Shown: positions 10,929 through 21,483 of the stretch, one piece after another
Layout of the letters: each line of letters opens with the position of its first letter
Position numbering within the stretch: the stretch's first letter is position 1
Source: Dipteris shenzhenensis
Taxonomy: Eukaryota > Polypodiophyta > Polypodiopsida > Gleicheniales
Reading direction: 5' to 3' (one strand)
Assembly (NCBI GenBank): GCA_047967505.1
Contig: CM106538.1
DNA length: 64,000 nt
Notes under the pieces: model-generated
Seen by the model: the letters and a program-made list of their open reading frames with translations, nothing else
What the model was told of the DNA's origin: nothing
The model's database searches: none
Made by a program: the position numbers and the translations under genes

Positions 10929-11756
10929 GAGAAAGAAAGAAAGAAAGAAAGATGTATTAACATCCGCAGGAGGCCTCACGAGCCTATGGGACAAAAGTGT
11001 GGAAACAAAGTAAACTCATACAAGCCATAGTGGCGAAGGGCTCGCTACGGCCCTCGCTAAGTATTAGAAAACACATAAACTGAAATACTAATGTAGTACA
11101 TCATATCAAGTCAGGCCAGAAAAGCCAAATAGTATGTAACATGAGTGGGGCATGTCAGGCGCTCAGGGCTAATGCTCCAAGAACATGATCTGGCTCCATG
11201 TATCCAGGCTCCGTGATAGTTCTCTGGTGTGACACAAAGAGCTCACGTATCTGCATCTGTCGAGCTGTCTGGCACTGTGGTGGGGGGCGTGGTCGCCTCG
11301 AATCTCTGGATCCGATGGGCTATGTCAAGTGTAATGCCACGTCCGTGTTCGGAGTATCCTATCGCGGTGTCTGAGCATCTCATGAATGAAACCAGCCAAG
11401 CATCGCTGGTCTGGGTAGGAGAGGACGTGTGCCAAAATCCCGTAACTATCACACAGTATGCATATGTGCCTCTCCCTAGGTAACTGCTCTGCTCGGCCGC
11501 TCTCGGTACGAAGTCTGTGTGAAGAGACCCGGAACTGCCCAAGGGAGATCCTCAGCGAGTGGGGTGGGTGAATCTGCGTGTATCCTGGTGGATCAATGAA
11601 ACCTTCCATTGTGATATGTAGGAAGTGATCTCTGTAGAAGCTCATCTTCACTGGAAGATCACTCGGGCCCAACCAAGTCCGGAATGTGTGTAGCTGTAGT
11701 AGATCCTCACGGATAACCTGGTTGACCTTGTCACAATACAAGTGTCTCCCTTCTTT
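10929..11756 (-). mobile_element. Family-1 LINE, 5'-truncated copy A
   Basis: The 3' end carries a (TTTC)n tail (plus strand GAAAGAAAGAAAG, 10929-10951) preceded by a TAATA motif. The frame 11741-11325 encodes the C-terminal region after the reverse transcriptase: NQVIREDLLQLHTFRTWLGP, then FYRDHFLHITMEGFIDPPGY. A deletion removes the CCHC finger, joining CILCDS directly to YGILAHVLSYPDQ. The 5' truncation point abuts a (CT)n array (11763-11809). Confidence 0.8.
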
Positions 11757-11757
11757 T

Positions 11758-11762
<5 letters not shown>

Positions 11763-11809
<47 letters not shown>
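11763..11809. repeat. (GA)n/(CT)n microsatellite at LINE boundary
   Basis: About 23 GA dinucleotides lie between the truncated 5' end of family-1 copy A and family-2 copy F2d. This is consistent with the target tract into which copy A inserted. Confidence 0.95.
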
Positions 11810-11812
<3 letters not shown>

Positions 11813-12665
11813 ACTGTTCACGATCCTTCCGCTACCCACACGACTAGGCGGCCCAAACCGCCTGCCAAAAGAAACGCCGGGTAAGAGAGTATATAGATAA
11901 AACTCCAGTCTAGGAAGAAAATCTATGGCATGTAGGCAGGTCCAAAGTAGATGTAGAATCGTCTCCCTGGGATGGGAACAAGTGTCAAGAAGGGCAAGCC
12001 AATGATGCTACACACTTCGCAGCCAAGAAAAAGCCCACCTGTAATGCGCCTATCAAACAACGCCATAAGAAAAGCCACTGTCGGAGAGGAATTTTACTGT
12101 TCCAAATGCGGCAAAGAGAGGTCTTCCACTAGGGTAGAGGTTTGTCAAGATGCCACATGTGAAGCCTGCTTCCAAATCCATGGTTGTGGGAGTGAGAGAA
12201 GATAAAATTATTGGCAGTAAGGTCTGCAAATGAAAAGGTAGAATAAACTGCAATGCCTCGATCAAACTTCCAATCCATCAAGGAAAGCATAGCAAACAGC
12301 CAGGGGACAGGCGGAAAAGATAGTAACCAATAGAGTCAAATAGGCCTATGATGCATTCCCAAGAAAAATTGTCTCCTAGCTTGAGGAAAAGACAACATGA
12401 AGCCTCGATCATCCACCACATCAGCCACAATAGAGATACCCAATCTATGCAGAAAATAAGCCTTTCTTGGCTGAAAACGAGCCAACAGAGGATCCAAAAA
12501 CACGGCTTCAATGAATCATGCACTGTAGGCGGAGAGTATTGCCAAGATCTGGAGGACGGCTAGACCCATGTAGATGTTCTAGAAGAAGTTGCCAATCATA
12601 GAGCAATTTGGTAGAAAAGGGACAAACAGGTATGCGACCACGAAGATGCCCAAAGTCACATCAGA
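11810..12665 (-). pseudogene. Family-2 (L1-type) LINE fragment F2d
   Basis: Read on the minus strand through frameshifts, 12650-12560 gives VCPF and YDW-type sequence matching the 29.4-kb copy's GCPFVSHLLLDWKH region. About 12260-11830 matches its post-RT region up to the HLLW-type zinc finger. No intact frame remains. The 5' end borders the same GT-rich stretch (12675-12694) as the 3' end of F2b. Confidence 0.6.
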
Positions 12666-12694
12666 TACGGAGACACATGCACACGTGCACACAC

Positions 12695-13848
12695 TTTTTT
12701 ATTTTGTGTGAAAATGTTGATACTTTATATTACAGTATGGCTATCCCAAAAAACGAGATATGCCAAATTACACTAACAGAAAATCTCACTATATGACAAG
12801 TATATATCATGTTCTATATAATGAATTTGCAAACAATCAAAGAGAGATTGCTGCAAAGAGTGCCTAAAAAAAGAGAAAGTGGAAAATGTAGGATCACCAA
12901 AGACTCCATGATTCCTATCCTTCCATAGAGTCCATAGTGCCCAATAACGAACCCAAGTTAAAAACAAATCAAACTCCTGTATGGGTGGATGAATCCCAAA
13001 AAGCCAGAAAAACTTCCCAAAGGTAGCATTAGGAAAGCGAATTCTCAAACGCTGCCCAAGGAAGCTCAAGAAATCACCAGTATGGGGGCAATGCCAAAGA
13101 AGATGAGGCACAAATTCCCACGGAACCAAAAATCTACGGCAAACAGCTGGAGCAATATTTCTACGTGCCAAAAGTTGCCTAGATGGAAGAACCCCAAGCA
13201 AAACTTGCCACAAAAAAACCTATTGTCGGAGGGGAATTTTTGAATTCCAAATCTGTTCAATCTCTTCCACCACCACTTTGCAAGACGAATCATTTGCCAA
13301 AACTGATTGGCCTTTTGAGAAACCCATGGCGGAGGTAGAAGTAATTTATATAAAGAAGAGATAGTAATGTGTGATAGCCTCAAAGGGTGGCAAGATGACC
13401 CTGGTGAAGAAAGAGTCAAATCCTGAAGATGGTCCTTAAGCTCTAATAGGGGAACCGGTTAAAAAGACTGGAGTGTACCAGTAATAGTTTGCCACATGGA
13501 ACAGTAATGCATTCCAAGACCAAATTTTGCAGCAGCCAGAGGAAAAGAAAGGATAGTTCCATCATCATGAATAACATCCGCAACTAAATGGATTCCTTTC
13601 AAACTGAGGAAATATGACCGTCCGGCGTCTAGGCTCTTGCAATGCCAACGTAAGAGCAACAGCCTTTGACCAATGTATGCTCTTAACTCTTAGATAATTT
13701 CTTGCAATGAATCCCGACCATTCCATTTAAAATGAGAGAGGACATGCTTCCAATCCAATAACATATTTGAGACCAGAGGACAACCTTTGATCTTGCCATC
13801 AACACAACCCAAAAGAAAATCCCATTGTGTAGGCTGCCAGTTCCAAAA
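12695..13848 (-). pseudogene. Family-2 LINE fragment F2b with poly-A tail
   Basis: The minus strand begins FWNWQPTQWDFLLG at 13848, continues through GCPLVSNMLLDWKH and ends after a zf-RVT-type finger and FDLFLTWVRYWALWTLWKDR to EIFC at 12773. It closes with a short A tail at 12700-12695. Frames 13886-13683, 13659-13459, 13419-13066 and 13213-12773 tile it with frameshifts. The 5' flank is a GT array and the 3' flank (12694-12675) is alternating GT/GC/AT. It lacks endonuclease and reverse transcriptase because of 5' truncation. Confidence 0.82.
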
Positions 13849-13887
13849 GCGTGCGTGTGCACGCACACGCACACACACACACACACA
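13849..13887. repeat. (CA)n/(GT)n microsatellite with GC-alternating edge
   Basis: Alternating purine-pyrimidine tract, (CA)n plus GCGTGCGTGTGCACGCAC. It separates family-2 copies F2b and F2c, which lie head to tail. Confidence 0.95.
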
Positions 13888-14430
13888 CCCCTTTTTGGGG
13901 GTGAAAATTATCTTGCTTTTATTACAAAAATAAGTCTCAAAAAGGGGATATTCAGCTAAAACTTAAGAAAATCTCAATATATGACAAGAAAGCAGGATAA
14001 TCAATATCCCAAGCCTACAGACAAGCAAAGAACGATTGCTGTAAGGAGGCCCGAAAAAAGAGTACTTCGCAAAGAGACGGATCACCAAAGGCCCTATAGT
14101 TTCCATCCTGTCATAGAGTCCATAGTGCCCAATAGCGAACCCAAGGGAAGAAAAGATCATATTCCTACCTAATAGGATGAACCCCAAACAACCAGAAGAC
14201 CTTGCCAAAGCAAGCACTTAGAAATTGTACTTGTAAACGTTGCTGCAGAACTAACAAGAAATCACGAGTTTCTGGGCAATGCCAAAATAGGTGAGGCATA
14301 GTCTCCCATGGGGACAGACATCGTCATTGGTCAACAAAGAGCAAGCGCAACATGACGAAGTGCCAAGATCTGTCCAAAGGGAAGAACCCCAAGCAGAACT
14401 CGCCAAAGGAAAACGTGTTGCCAAACACAC
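13888..14430 (-). pseudogene. Family-2 LINE fragment F2c
   Basis: On the minus strand the region matches the zf-RVT to C-terminal part of family 2. Across frames it gives YDLFFPWVRYWALWTL near 14160-14110, then the 3' UTR with AATAAAAGC and a short A/C/G tail at 13910-13888. It abuts (GT)n on its 3' side and CACACACA plus (TA)n at 14425-14452 on its 5' side. Weak family-2-like sequence (KFKIPLE) continues to about 14530, so the exact 5' limit is uncertain. Confidence 0.65.
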
Positions 14431-14454
14431 ACATATTATATATATATATATGCT

Positions 14455-15420
14455 AGGATTACTTCAAGAGGAATTTTGAATTTGTCGATAACTCCCTTGT
14501 CCAAAGGCCATCTCCTTTGTCGTTTCCTTAATTGTGTTCAGCTCGCAGCCCACTATCATCCTATATAAAAGTCATTTGCATCCTTTCATTTTCCCATATA
14601 AAAGGTGCTACTCTTTCTCAACCTCTAAAATGAAATCGCAGGTCATCTAATTATTGTCCTAAGCCCCCTTGAACACGATTTCACTTTTTGGAGACACTGT
14701 TTCTCAATCTCTCTAAGCCATTGTGTTCCTCCTAGTGACACAACATACCGTGTAAACAAGGACTACCCCCTGTCAAGACGTGAAGTCGTGGTATATTTCT
14801 TGTGGCTCTAAATTTCATTTTTCAGTTGTGGGCTTTGGGAGTAAAAGCTGCTTTTCATAGCCACAACTCCCGTAGGTGCATAGATGTGCAGGTCTGGTAC
14901 AAGAGTACTCTGCGTATATTTTTATAAGCCAGGTTTTGCTATATGAGGCATCAAATCCTACGTAAGAGGATTATGCCCTAATATCTCGCATTTCCTAAAT
15001 AGCCCCACTATTTCATATCAAGCCCTCCCTAAAGGGATCTAGACCTCTTATAGTGCATCCACCTTGAGTTGTTGCCAATCCCATGTAGACTATGCTTGAA
15101 TCCCTAGATCAATAGGATCCATGGACTCATTTGGCCTCAACCTTGAGCCTTGCACATTCGATGCCGCTCTTTCTTCCATAGGTTGGAAATAGGACTTTCA
15201 AATATATAATACAAACAAGAAAAAGCCCTGATCTTTAGTAGAAGACATAGGCCAACATGCTCAGACTCTTGTGCATAACTTTTCATATATCAAGCACAAA
15301 TAGGGAATATCAGGAACATTAACAAGCAGCATTCAAATTCAAAAAAGGCATAGCACTACCACAGAAGAAATAGCAAATGAATTCCAAGTACATAAGGGAA
15401 CCTGGCAACAGAGAAGGAAC
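14455..15420. other. Intron sequence without recognised feature
   Basis: Apart from the possible family-2 LINE extension to about 14530, I see no coding domain, terminal repeat or RNA gene. The right end is the donor side of XPD exon B with its duplicated 19-mer (15402-15439). Confidence 0.5.
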
Positions 15421-15545
15421 CTGGCAACAGAGAAAAATACTGCTCCACGCCCACAATCACAAGCCCTACGGTAATTATCAAGAGCCAAGGTTGTCTCAAC
15501 TACATCCTGTGTCTCTATGAAAACAAGCTTGTGCTGCATGACTTC
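15421..15545 (-). CDS. XPD: XPD/ERCC2 TFIIH helicase, internal exon (exon B)
   Basis: The 125-bp exon encodes 41 residues starting EVMQHKLVFIETQDVVETTL and ending CGRGAVFFSVA, plus the first two bases of an Arg codon completed by exon C. It covers the helicase-domain-2 stretch just before motif V. From memory of the human protein, the Arg in GRG and the split Arg correspond to R592 and R601, both disease positions. The acceptor TTTTCAACAG is at 15555-15546. The donor is weak (CCAG/GTTCCT), and the last 19 bp around it are duplicated, giving a second identical-looking donor 19 bp downstream at 15401. Use of the second donor would shift the frame. Upstream exon A ends on a full codon, so the joined frame is open. 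Confidence 0.95.
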
Positions 15546-15927
15546 CTGTTGAAAACAGTTTTGACATTAGGATGATTGATATGCAACAAACAAATGATAA
15601 GAAGAATTTTATTAGACCACCCAACCAACTATGTCCACCAACAAGTAAGAGGCACCAAAAGTTGGCATATTGGTCTATATTTTAAAAAACAATCACCTAT
15701 TTCAAGAACAAGACAGCTTTTTGAGAATAAGGGCCTCCAAATCGCTCCAAATCCACTCACATCTATTACAAACGACCTCACTAAGCCATGTTTTCTGATC
15801 TTATGGTTAGCATGCCACATTAATACACTCTTATGTTTAAATTTAATTCATGTAAAAAATGTGTACTTGTAAGAGCAATATCGACTATAATCCTAGCCTA
15901 CAAGGCCATTGCATTGCAATGCTTCCA

Positions 15928-16861
15928 GTGAAGCTGAGTTTCTACAAAGATTACTGTCTTTGTATTTCAGAGGAGGGATTCATCACACCACCGGGGTACA
16001 CTAAGCTTCATATGCCTCACTCACTACGGATCTCCATTGGACAGTTTTGGGTATCATCACACCGCCTCCGCATAGAGAGCGGCAGAGCAGAGGGGATTCC
16101 TAGGGAGCATCGTTTATGCATATTGTGCGACTGTCAGGAGGTTGAGTTGGAGGAGCATTTTATTTTTAGGTGCCCAGTGTACTACGAGATCCGAGGTCGC
16201 TACCACTGCCTCTTCAGAGATGGCTCCGGGCTCCTTTTCAGATTCCTTGCCTACCCAGATCAGAGATGCCTCGCGGCCTTCATTCACGAGGGAGTCCGAC
16301 ATAGAGAGTACTTACTCAGGCGACGGGGCTTGGCCACATCATCAGACACCTCTCAGAGCAAGATCACAGAGTTCTTCCCATCGAGTGACATTGATCGTCC
16401 AATCTCTAGCCACCGACGTGACAGAGACCCCGAGCCGACGATCGCAGCATGACACACGAGACATCGAGGGGACACACAGATCACTCTAGGGGACCTCCTG
16501 TCATTGTTTAGACCCGGGATACGTCCCACGGGAGTCACGGTGGCTCTGGTCTTGCGTCGAGCCTCGTCTAGGAGACCGAGATGCACGGCACCCCTTGATG
16601 GGCACCAGCGTCCCATCACCGGCTATGCACCAGCCAAGGGGACATGACATATGGAGGATTCCGCTCCGCTCCAGTCCTTTTCTTTTCATTGTTACATCCA
16701 GATGTATTTGATTATGTATGATCGGACTTAGGATTCAGCATGGGTGATGATGCTCGTTTCAGTAGCTCCACCCTTACTGTGATTTGTATCAGGTTTTCTT
16801 TCAGTCTCATAGACCCATCGGTCTTCCGAAGACTCTAATAAAATTTCTTTCTTTCTTTTCT
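15928..16861 (+). mobile_element. Family-1 LINE, 5'-truncated copy B
   Basis: The open frame to 16452 encodes the family-1 C-terminus: PVKLSFYKDYCLCISEEGF, FITPPGYTKLHMPHSLRI, then an intact zinc finger CX2CX9HX4C (CILC...EEHFIFRC) and YYEIRGRYHCLF. The 3' UTR runs to TCTAATAAAATTTC and a (TTTC)n tail ending in TTCTCACC at 16861. The endonuclease and reverse transcriptase are lost by 5' truncation. The copy lies 380 bp upstream of exon B in gene orientation. Confidence 0.85.
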
Positions 16862-17366
16862 CACCATCTTCAGTATGGTCATATACCACCTTTAGTATAT
16901 GGATAGCTCTTCAGCTAGCCTTTGCTAACACCTAAGGTAGTGTTTAGCCAATCACTTGTAGTGACATGACGTTGGATGCTAATGCATGAGACGGACTTTA
17001 CATGAGTAGAGTCTATTGACCATTGATTTACCGGATCACCCTCCACTTGATCATAGATTATCAACATGCCATACGAGAATGAGGCGCTTCGCACACCCAT
17101 GCGGAATTTCAATACTTAGATTTTAACCACAAGATGGATGCGACAAGTATCCTACTTAATAGTGTAACACCTCCATCACTGAGTTTGAGATTAAACCGAG
17201 TTTCCTAGCTGAAGTTATGAGCTTAGCTCGCCTAGGTTAGTCTTGCTTTTCTCGGCCTAACATCTAATTAATTGTGTACAATAGTGGCAAAAGTTTAATA
17301 AGAAACCTTAATTTATAATTTATTTATGTATTATCATTTATTACTTTTTTTAAAGCCTTTCTTAAG
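16862..17366. other. Intron sequence without recognised feature
   Basis: AT-rich DNA with no open frame of note, terminal repeat or structured RNA that I can support. Confidence 0.4.
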
Positions 17367-18116
17367 CTGCCTTTGTCACCCGCTCCCCCTGCCTGCCAGG
17401 TAGTAGCTTTTTGTATTTCTAACCTCTTGTTCAATCTCTCTTTTCTCATTCAATATCATCCTTCTACATCTACAATTTGCTCTATAGGTCAACAAAGTTC
17501 CGCTTGCTCTTTTGGGATAGTGCAGAGGATGGCACGGCTACGGGGTAGGAAGTGGGACCCCTGCACACGACGTCTCCCTTCCAACACGTTGCATGTTTTG
17601 GCACTCTTTTCTACAATGGTGTCAAAGCTGGTTTTTCACAACTGACACGCGGCTTCGTTTGCAATGACCTGGCTTTGGACTTGTGCATTGCTCTAGAGAC
17701 TTTGACCTGTACATCATGTGGCTCCTTTGAGTCTACCATGGTCCAGTTGATTCAGTCCTGCACTCTTGGATGATACGCATTTATTAACGAAGCCTACTTT
17801 GTAGCTAGCTCACAATCACCTTGTCTGATGTGGCTTGTTGCAAACAGCTCTGTTCTTCAGTTTTGCTCACGGGGGGTGTTGGGAATGAGCTCCCCTCATC
17901 TGCATGCTCCCATGTGTACAATTGGGAACTTAATACCCCATGGAAAGGTGCGTTTTGATATGCCTTGAATGTGTTCAAGGTTCAAGACCCTCCTCAATAT
18001 CCCACTGGCTCTTTTGGGATAGTGGGTAGGATGCCGTAACTCTGGGGCGGTGAGTGGGGGCCCCTCACCTGGCATTTCCCATCGGACACATGGCGTGTTC
18101 TAGTTAGTATAATGAT
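17367..18116 (+). mobile_element. TRIM-like relic: two diverged LTR-like repeats around a tiny interior
   Basis: Two direct segments share CTCTTTTGGGATAGTG followed by a GGGACCCCT/GGGGCCCCT block (17505-17605 and 18010-18105). After the first, a CA end at 17615 is followed by ATGGTGTCAAAGCTGG, close to the initiator tRNA-Met site. Before the second, ACGGGGGG (17869-17876) precedes TGTTGGGAATG, like a polypurine tract and LTR start. This gives LTRs of about 240 bp and a 260-bp non-coding interior, the layout of a terminal-repeat retrotransposon in miniature. The left LTR start is poorly conserved. Confidence 0.42.
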
Positions 18117-18320
18117 CATAAGGTTTATAGGATTCATGATACTGAAGCAAGAAACATTCAAGAAAAAATGTAAGACATGGTATACTTCACATGAGATGGA
18201 TCGTTCTTAATTCTCACGTTGGTGAAGAACTTAAGTCCGATAATTTGCCTAGATGCTACTATGAAAAACTCTCAGGACAGCACACATAAAAGCTCTTGCC
18301 TTAGGGCTCTCTCCCTCATC

Positions 18321-19543
18321 CTACTGCATCCACTCATCTGAGTACACCGTGCGTACCAACTCCCTGCAAACTCGCAAGAGTCTCTCAAGCACAATAAACA
18401 TATATGCAAATCTAGTGGTTGCAGGCTGCAGTAGCTCAAGATTGCTATAGGCCCGAAACATGCTCCAAACTTTTGGCCTCTTCTTCACAAATTTTACCAT
18501 GCTTCGTGCAGTGCGAAAGATGGAATCAACCCATTGTATTTCACCTATGTTCTCGATCAATAAGTCAAGGCAATGTGATGCACAAGGGGTCCACACAATA
18601 CCTGGAAACTCGTCCTCTAGCATAGAGCCCATAGACTTTCAATTGCTCCCATTTTCTGTTACTACCTACACAACATTCTCAGGCCCTATTTGCATGATTG
18701 CCTCCTGTATATGACCCCAAATAAATAAATAGGTAACTGTGAGACCTGGGAGGGAGGCATCAATGGCTTTCAAAAACATAGTGCCTTTGCAGCAAGACAC
18801 TAAAATATTGTACATGTTTCGCCTACGTACATCTGACCATCCATCACACAATATAGTGCAGCCATACTTCTTCCATGTTTCCTTCAAGGGCTCTAGCTGC
18901 ACTTCTATGCATGCTCTTTCCCGCTTGAGCTCATGTACTCGCAGAGCTTCAGATAAAGGGCCTTCCCACTCGCATCCAATGCGGCTGATGGCTCTCATGG
19001 TCTTCCTCCTTTGGTTCGTCTTGGCCACATGAAAGGGAATTGCACACCGTATGAGCAATCGGGTGAGCTCCCTAGTTGCCTCCTTTTGAAACCCAAATTG
19101 GGTGCTAGCTCTTTGTACATAATTTCTAGGTAGTGGAGTGGCTCGTGATACATCCTCTGGCAAAGGAGTCCTCTTTACATGCATAGCCAACATAGAGGAA
19201 TGGCCACTCTGTGACTATGTATCTCTTCTCCTCTTTGCTACCCCAGTGCTTGACTTGAACTACCTTCCTCCTCGTTCGCTGGCTCCATAGAACTTGAATC
19301 TTTGGGAACACCCAAACGCTTTCGCCTCCATTCTTCAGGGCTCTCCTTAACATCCTGAGGAACATAGGGGCATGGCCCTACGTCTTTGCTTGGCACATGG
19401 GCAAGATGGTCCTTCACACGGGTGACACTCCCCGTTTTCTCCATTCCACAGAATTTGCATTTCCACTTCTTAGAACCACCAGACCCCTCATATCTCCCCA
19501 ATTTCTCTACACGTTTCCAAAATGCATCTGGAGTCCGAGCCAT
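18321..19543 (-). pseudogene. hAT-family transposase relic (BED finger + DUF659)
   Basis: Three minus-strand frames form one decayed hAT gene. 19543-19238 starts MARTPDAFWKRVEKL and has a BED-type zinc finger (KWKCKFCGME...HLAH). 19193-18666 carries the DUF659 part (TWKKYGCTILCDGWSD, CCKGTMFLKAID). 18632-18321 continues with PCASHCLDLLIENIG and RFAYMFIVLERLL. At least two frameshifts separate them, and the C-terminal hATC dimerisation domain is missing. No terminal inverted repeats were identified. It would have been a cut-and-paste DNA transposase. Confidence 0.85.
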
Positions 19544-21240
19544 GCTGAGGACTCAAGTTCGAGCCATGCTGAGGACTCAAGAGAGCAAGGAGAAGAGGGA
19601 AAGGGCTGAGGACAGCAAGGAGGAGAGGAGAGGCTGAAAGGGATGAGAGGAGAGGCTAAGAGGGTGAGAGGGCTGAGAGGGTGAGAACTTAGAAGGTGAG
19701 AGGGGGAGGAGACTGAGAGTCTGTTGGTTTTGATTAAACTCGTTAATGAGTGCTATTCCTTCAAGATAAACTGCCCATTTACCATCCTTCCTGGCAGCCT
19801 TAACCTTGGCTAATTATGTTCTCGTATCCTTAAGTTGAGCTCTTGTGCAATAGGATTCTTATTGGATGTACTTAAATGATTATTGTGTTTGCTTGTGGAG
19901 GTTGCTACTCTTGATTTAGCGGTCTCTATCTTTGAGCATTGTTACCATATTGACCATGAGTCTAATTTTAAGGCAACTAGTTTTGTGCTAGGCAACCTTT
20001 CTGTCATTGAGCATGTAACTACTAACTCGAAATTGAACTTAAATCCTAACATTTTATCAATTTTTTTAAAAAAAAACTAATGAGTAATAATACTGACATG
20101 AGACGCAACACAAGGTCTGTTAGGACCCGATCCTCCCTACAAATGTCAGGGGAAGTGTTTTATTACTGACTTGGTGATGTCCATATTTTGAAAGCTGAAG
20201 CTCAACAAATACATGAATAAGGTGATACAATAACTGATACTCGTTGTAGTCTATACAATATTGTCACATGGACTCACTGCATCCAATCAATCCTTACTGT
20301 ACCATCAAAGCAATAGACACCAAACACCTTATGTCACTCATCAAAATTGGACTCCTTAAAATCATTATGCAAAAGGCCTATCCCAAATATCAATGCATGT
20401 TAGCATGGATTGCCATAGAGAATAAAGGAATACATCCAATTTGTAAAGAGACTAGATTGGCCAACAAAGCACTTTTCCCAATCCTAGTTGCTCAAATCTC
20501 GACCATGCAATAAAGTTTTACATGATTTCAAAAGCGTTTTCCCTTGACATAAACTAAAGAAGATATTTCCATGCTCTCTCTCCTTACCGAGAGGGTTAGC
20601 TTCACCATCATCATCAAGATCATCAAGATTGTCATCTGCGTCAGCTGTCCAGCCCATAGTAGGCATGGCGGCTTTGACATTTGCAAAGGTATTTTTGACT
20701 GAGTACTCTTCTTTATACCATCCATCTAGAAGCCCCCCAATTCTGGATTTCATAGCATTATCCTTTCTAGCTACATGTTCTTTAATCTCTTCCTCCGTAT
20801 TAGCTTTGTTTCCCTTTGTATCAAACTCCATAATCACTTCTTACTTGGCTGTCTGCACTTCAGTTTGGACTAGATTCTTGACTTCAGAGTTGGGGGGCAG
20901 GGGGAGAAGCATTGCAAGTCTTTACAACCTCTTCAATGACTTCCTTCTTACCAGGTCCTTCCAAAACTTGGATTTGAGCTACGGCATCTACCAATTGTAT
21001 TCGTACCTGTAGGGAGCAAATCTATTCGTGATCAAAGACCACTTCGTTCATATTGTGCGCATATGGGGAAAGTGTCTTGGCTATGACTGAGGCATATTGG
21101 GCTTTGCTCTTGCAGGTTGCTGGAGTGGAGGGGGTTTTTGACGAAGAGGGTAAGCTGGGCCATTCTTTGCTGGCCATATCTACTATACCCCCTGGCTAAG
21201 CTAACACCCTAGTTGAGATGGGGGTTTGGCTCGGCTAGGG
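19544..21240. other. Intron sequence; unidentified frame at 20484-20837 (-)
   Basis: A 24-bp unit containing GAGCCATGCTGAGGACTCAA is duplicated at 19548-19600, followed by purine-rich GAGAGG repeats to about 19720. The minus-strand frame 20837-20484 encodes an acidic protein (GWTADADDNLDDLDDDGE) that I do not recognise and that lacks a supported neighbour or domain. Nothing else is identifiable. Confidence 0.4.
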
Positions 21241-21483
21241 ATTCCTAAATTGCACGCCTGCCTACAACTCGAACTGTTAGATCTGCAACGAGTATTCCCG
21301 CGAACTGCTGAGGGACTGCTAACGAGATGCTGGCGGGTTGCTGATGGCCGCTGACGGACTGCTGACGCGATAGATGGAAGGTTGAGGTGACGAGCGACAG
21401 ATGATCAGACACGCTACTGATAAGCACTGATAGACGATCAGACGAGCGACAGACGATGAGAGAGAGAGAGACAGAGCGACTAA
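21241..21483. repeat. Short degenerate repeats (CGATCAGA / GCGACAGACGATGAG)
   Basis: Motifs ACGATCAGA and GAGCGACAGACGATGAG recur several times, ending in a GAGAGAGA tract and the tail of LINE copy C. Confidence 0.5.

Larger units (their letters stand above)
340..15420 (-). other. XPD intron between exons B and C (15.1 kb)
   Basis: The intron is bounded by a GT donor at 15420 (or 15401 if the duplicated donor is used) and an AG acceptor at 341-340. It is packed with transposons: copia LTR and gag relics, a hAT-like MITE, a young TR-GAG element, two opposing copia fragments, two family-1 LINE pieces and three family-2 LINE pieces. Bases 340-636 and 1-249 show no recognisable feature. Confidence 0.85.

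Noticed and set aside
11763-11809. CRISPR-like repeat array
   Set aside because: Pure dinucleotide repeats with no spacers; an ordinary microsatellite in eukaryotic DNA.
20484-20837. 117-codon acidic minus-strand frame
   Set aside because: No domain, splice context or repeat support; could be a decayed transposon gene.
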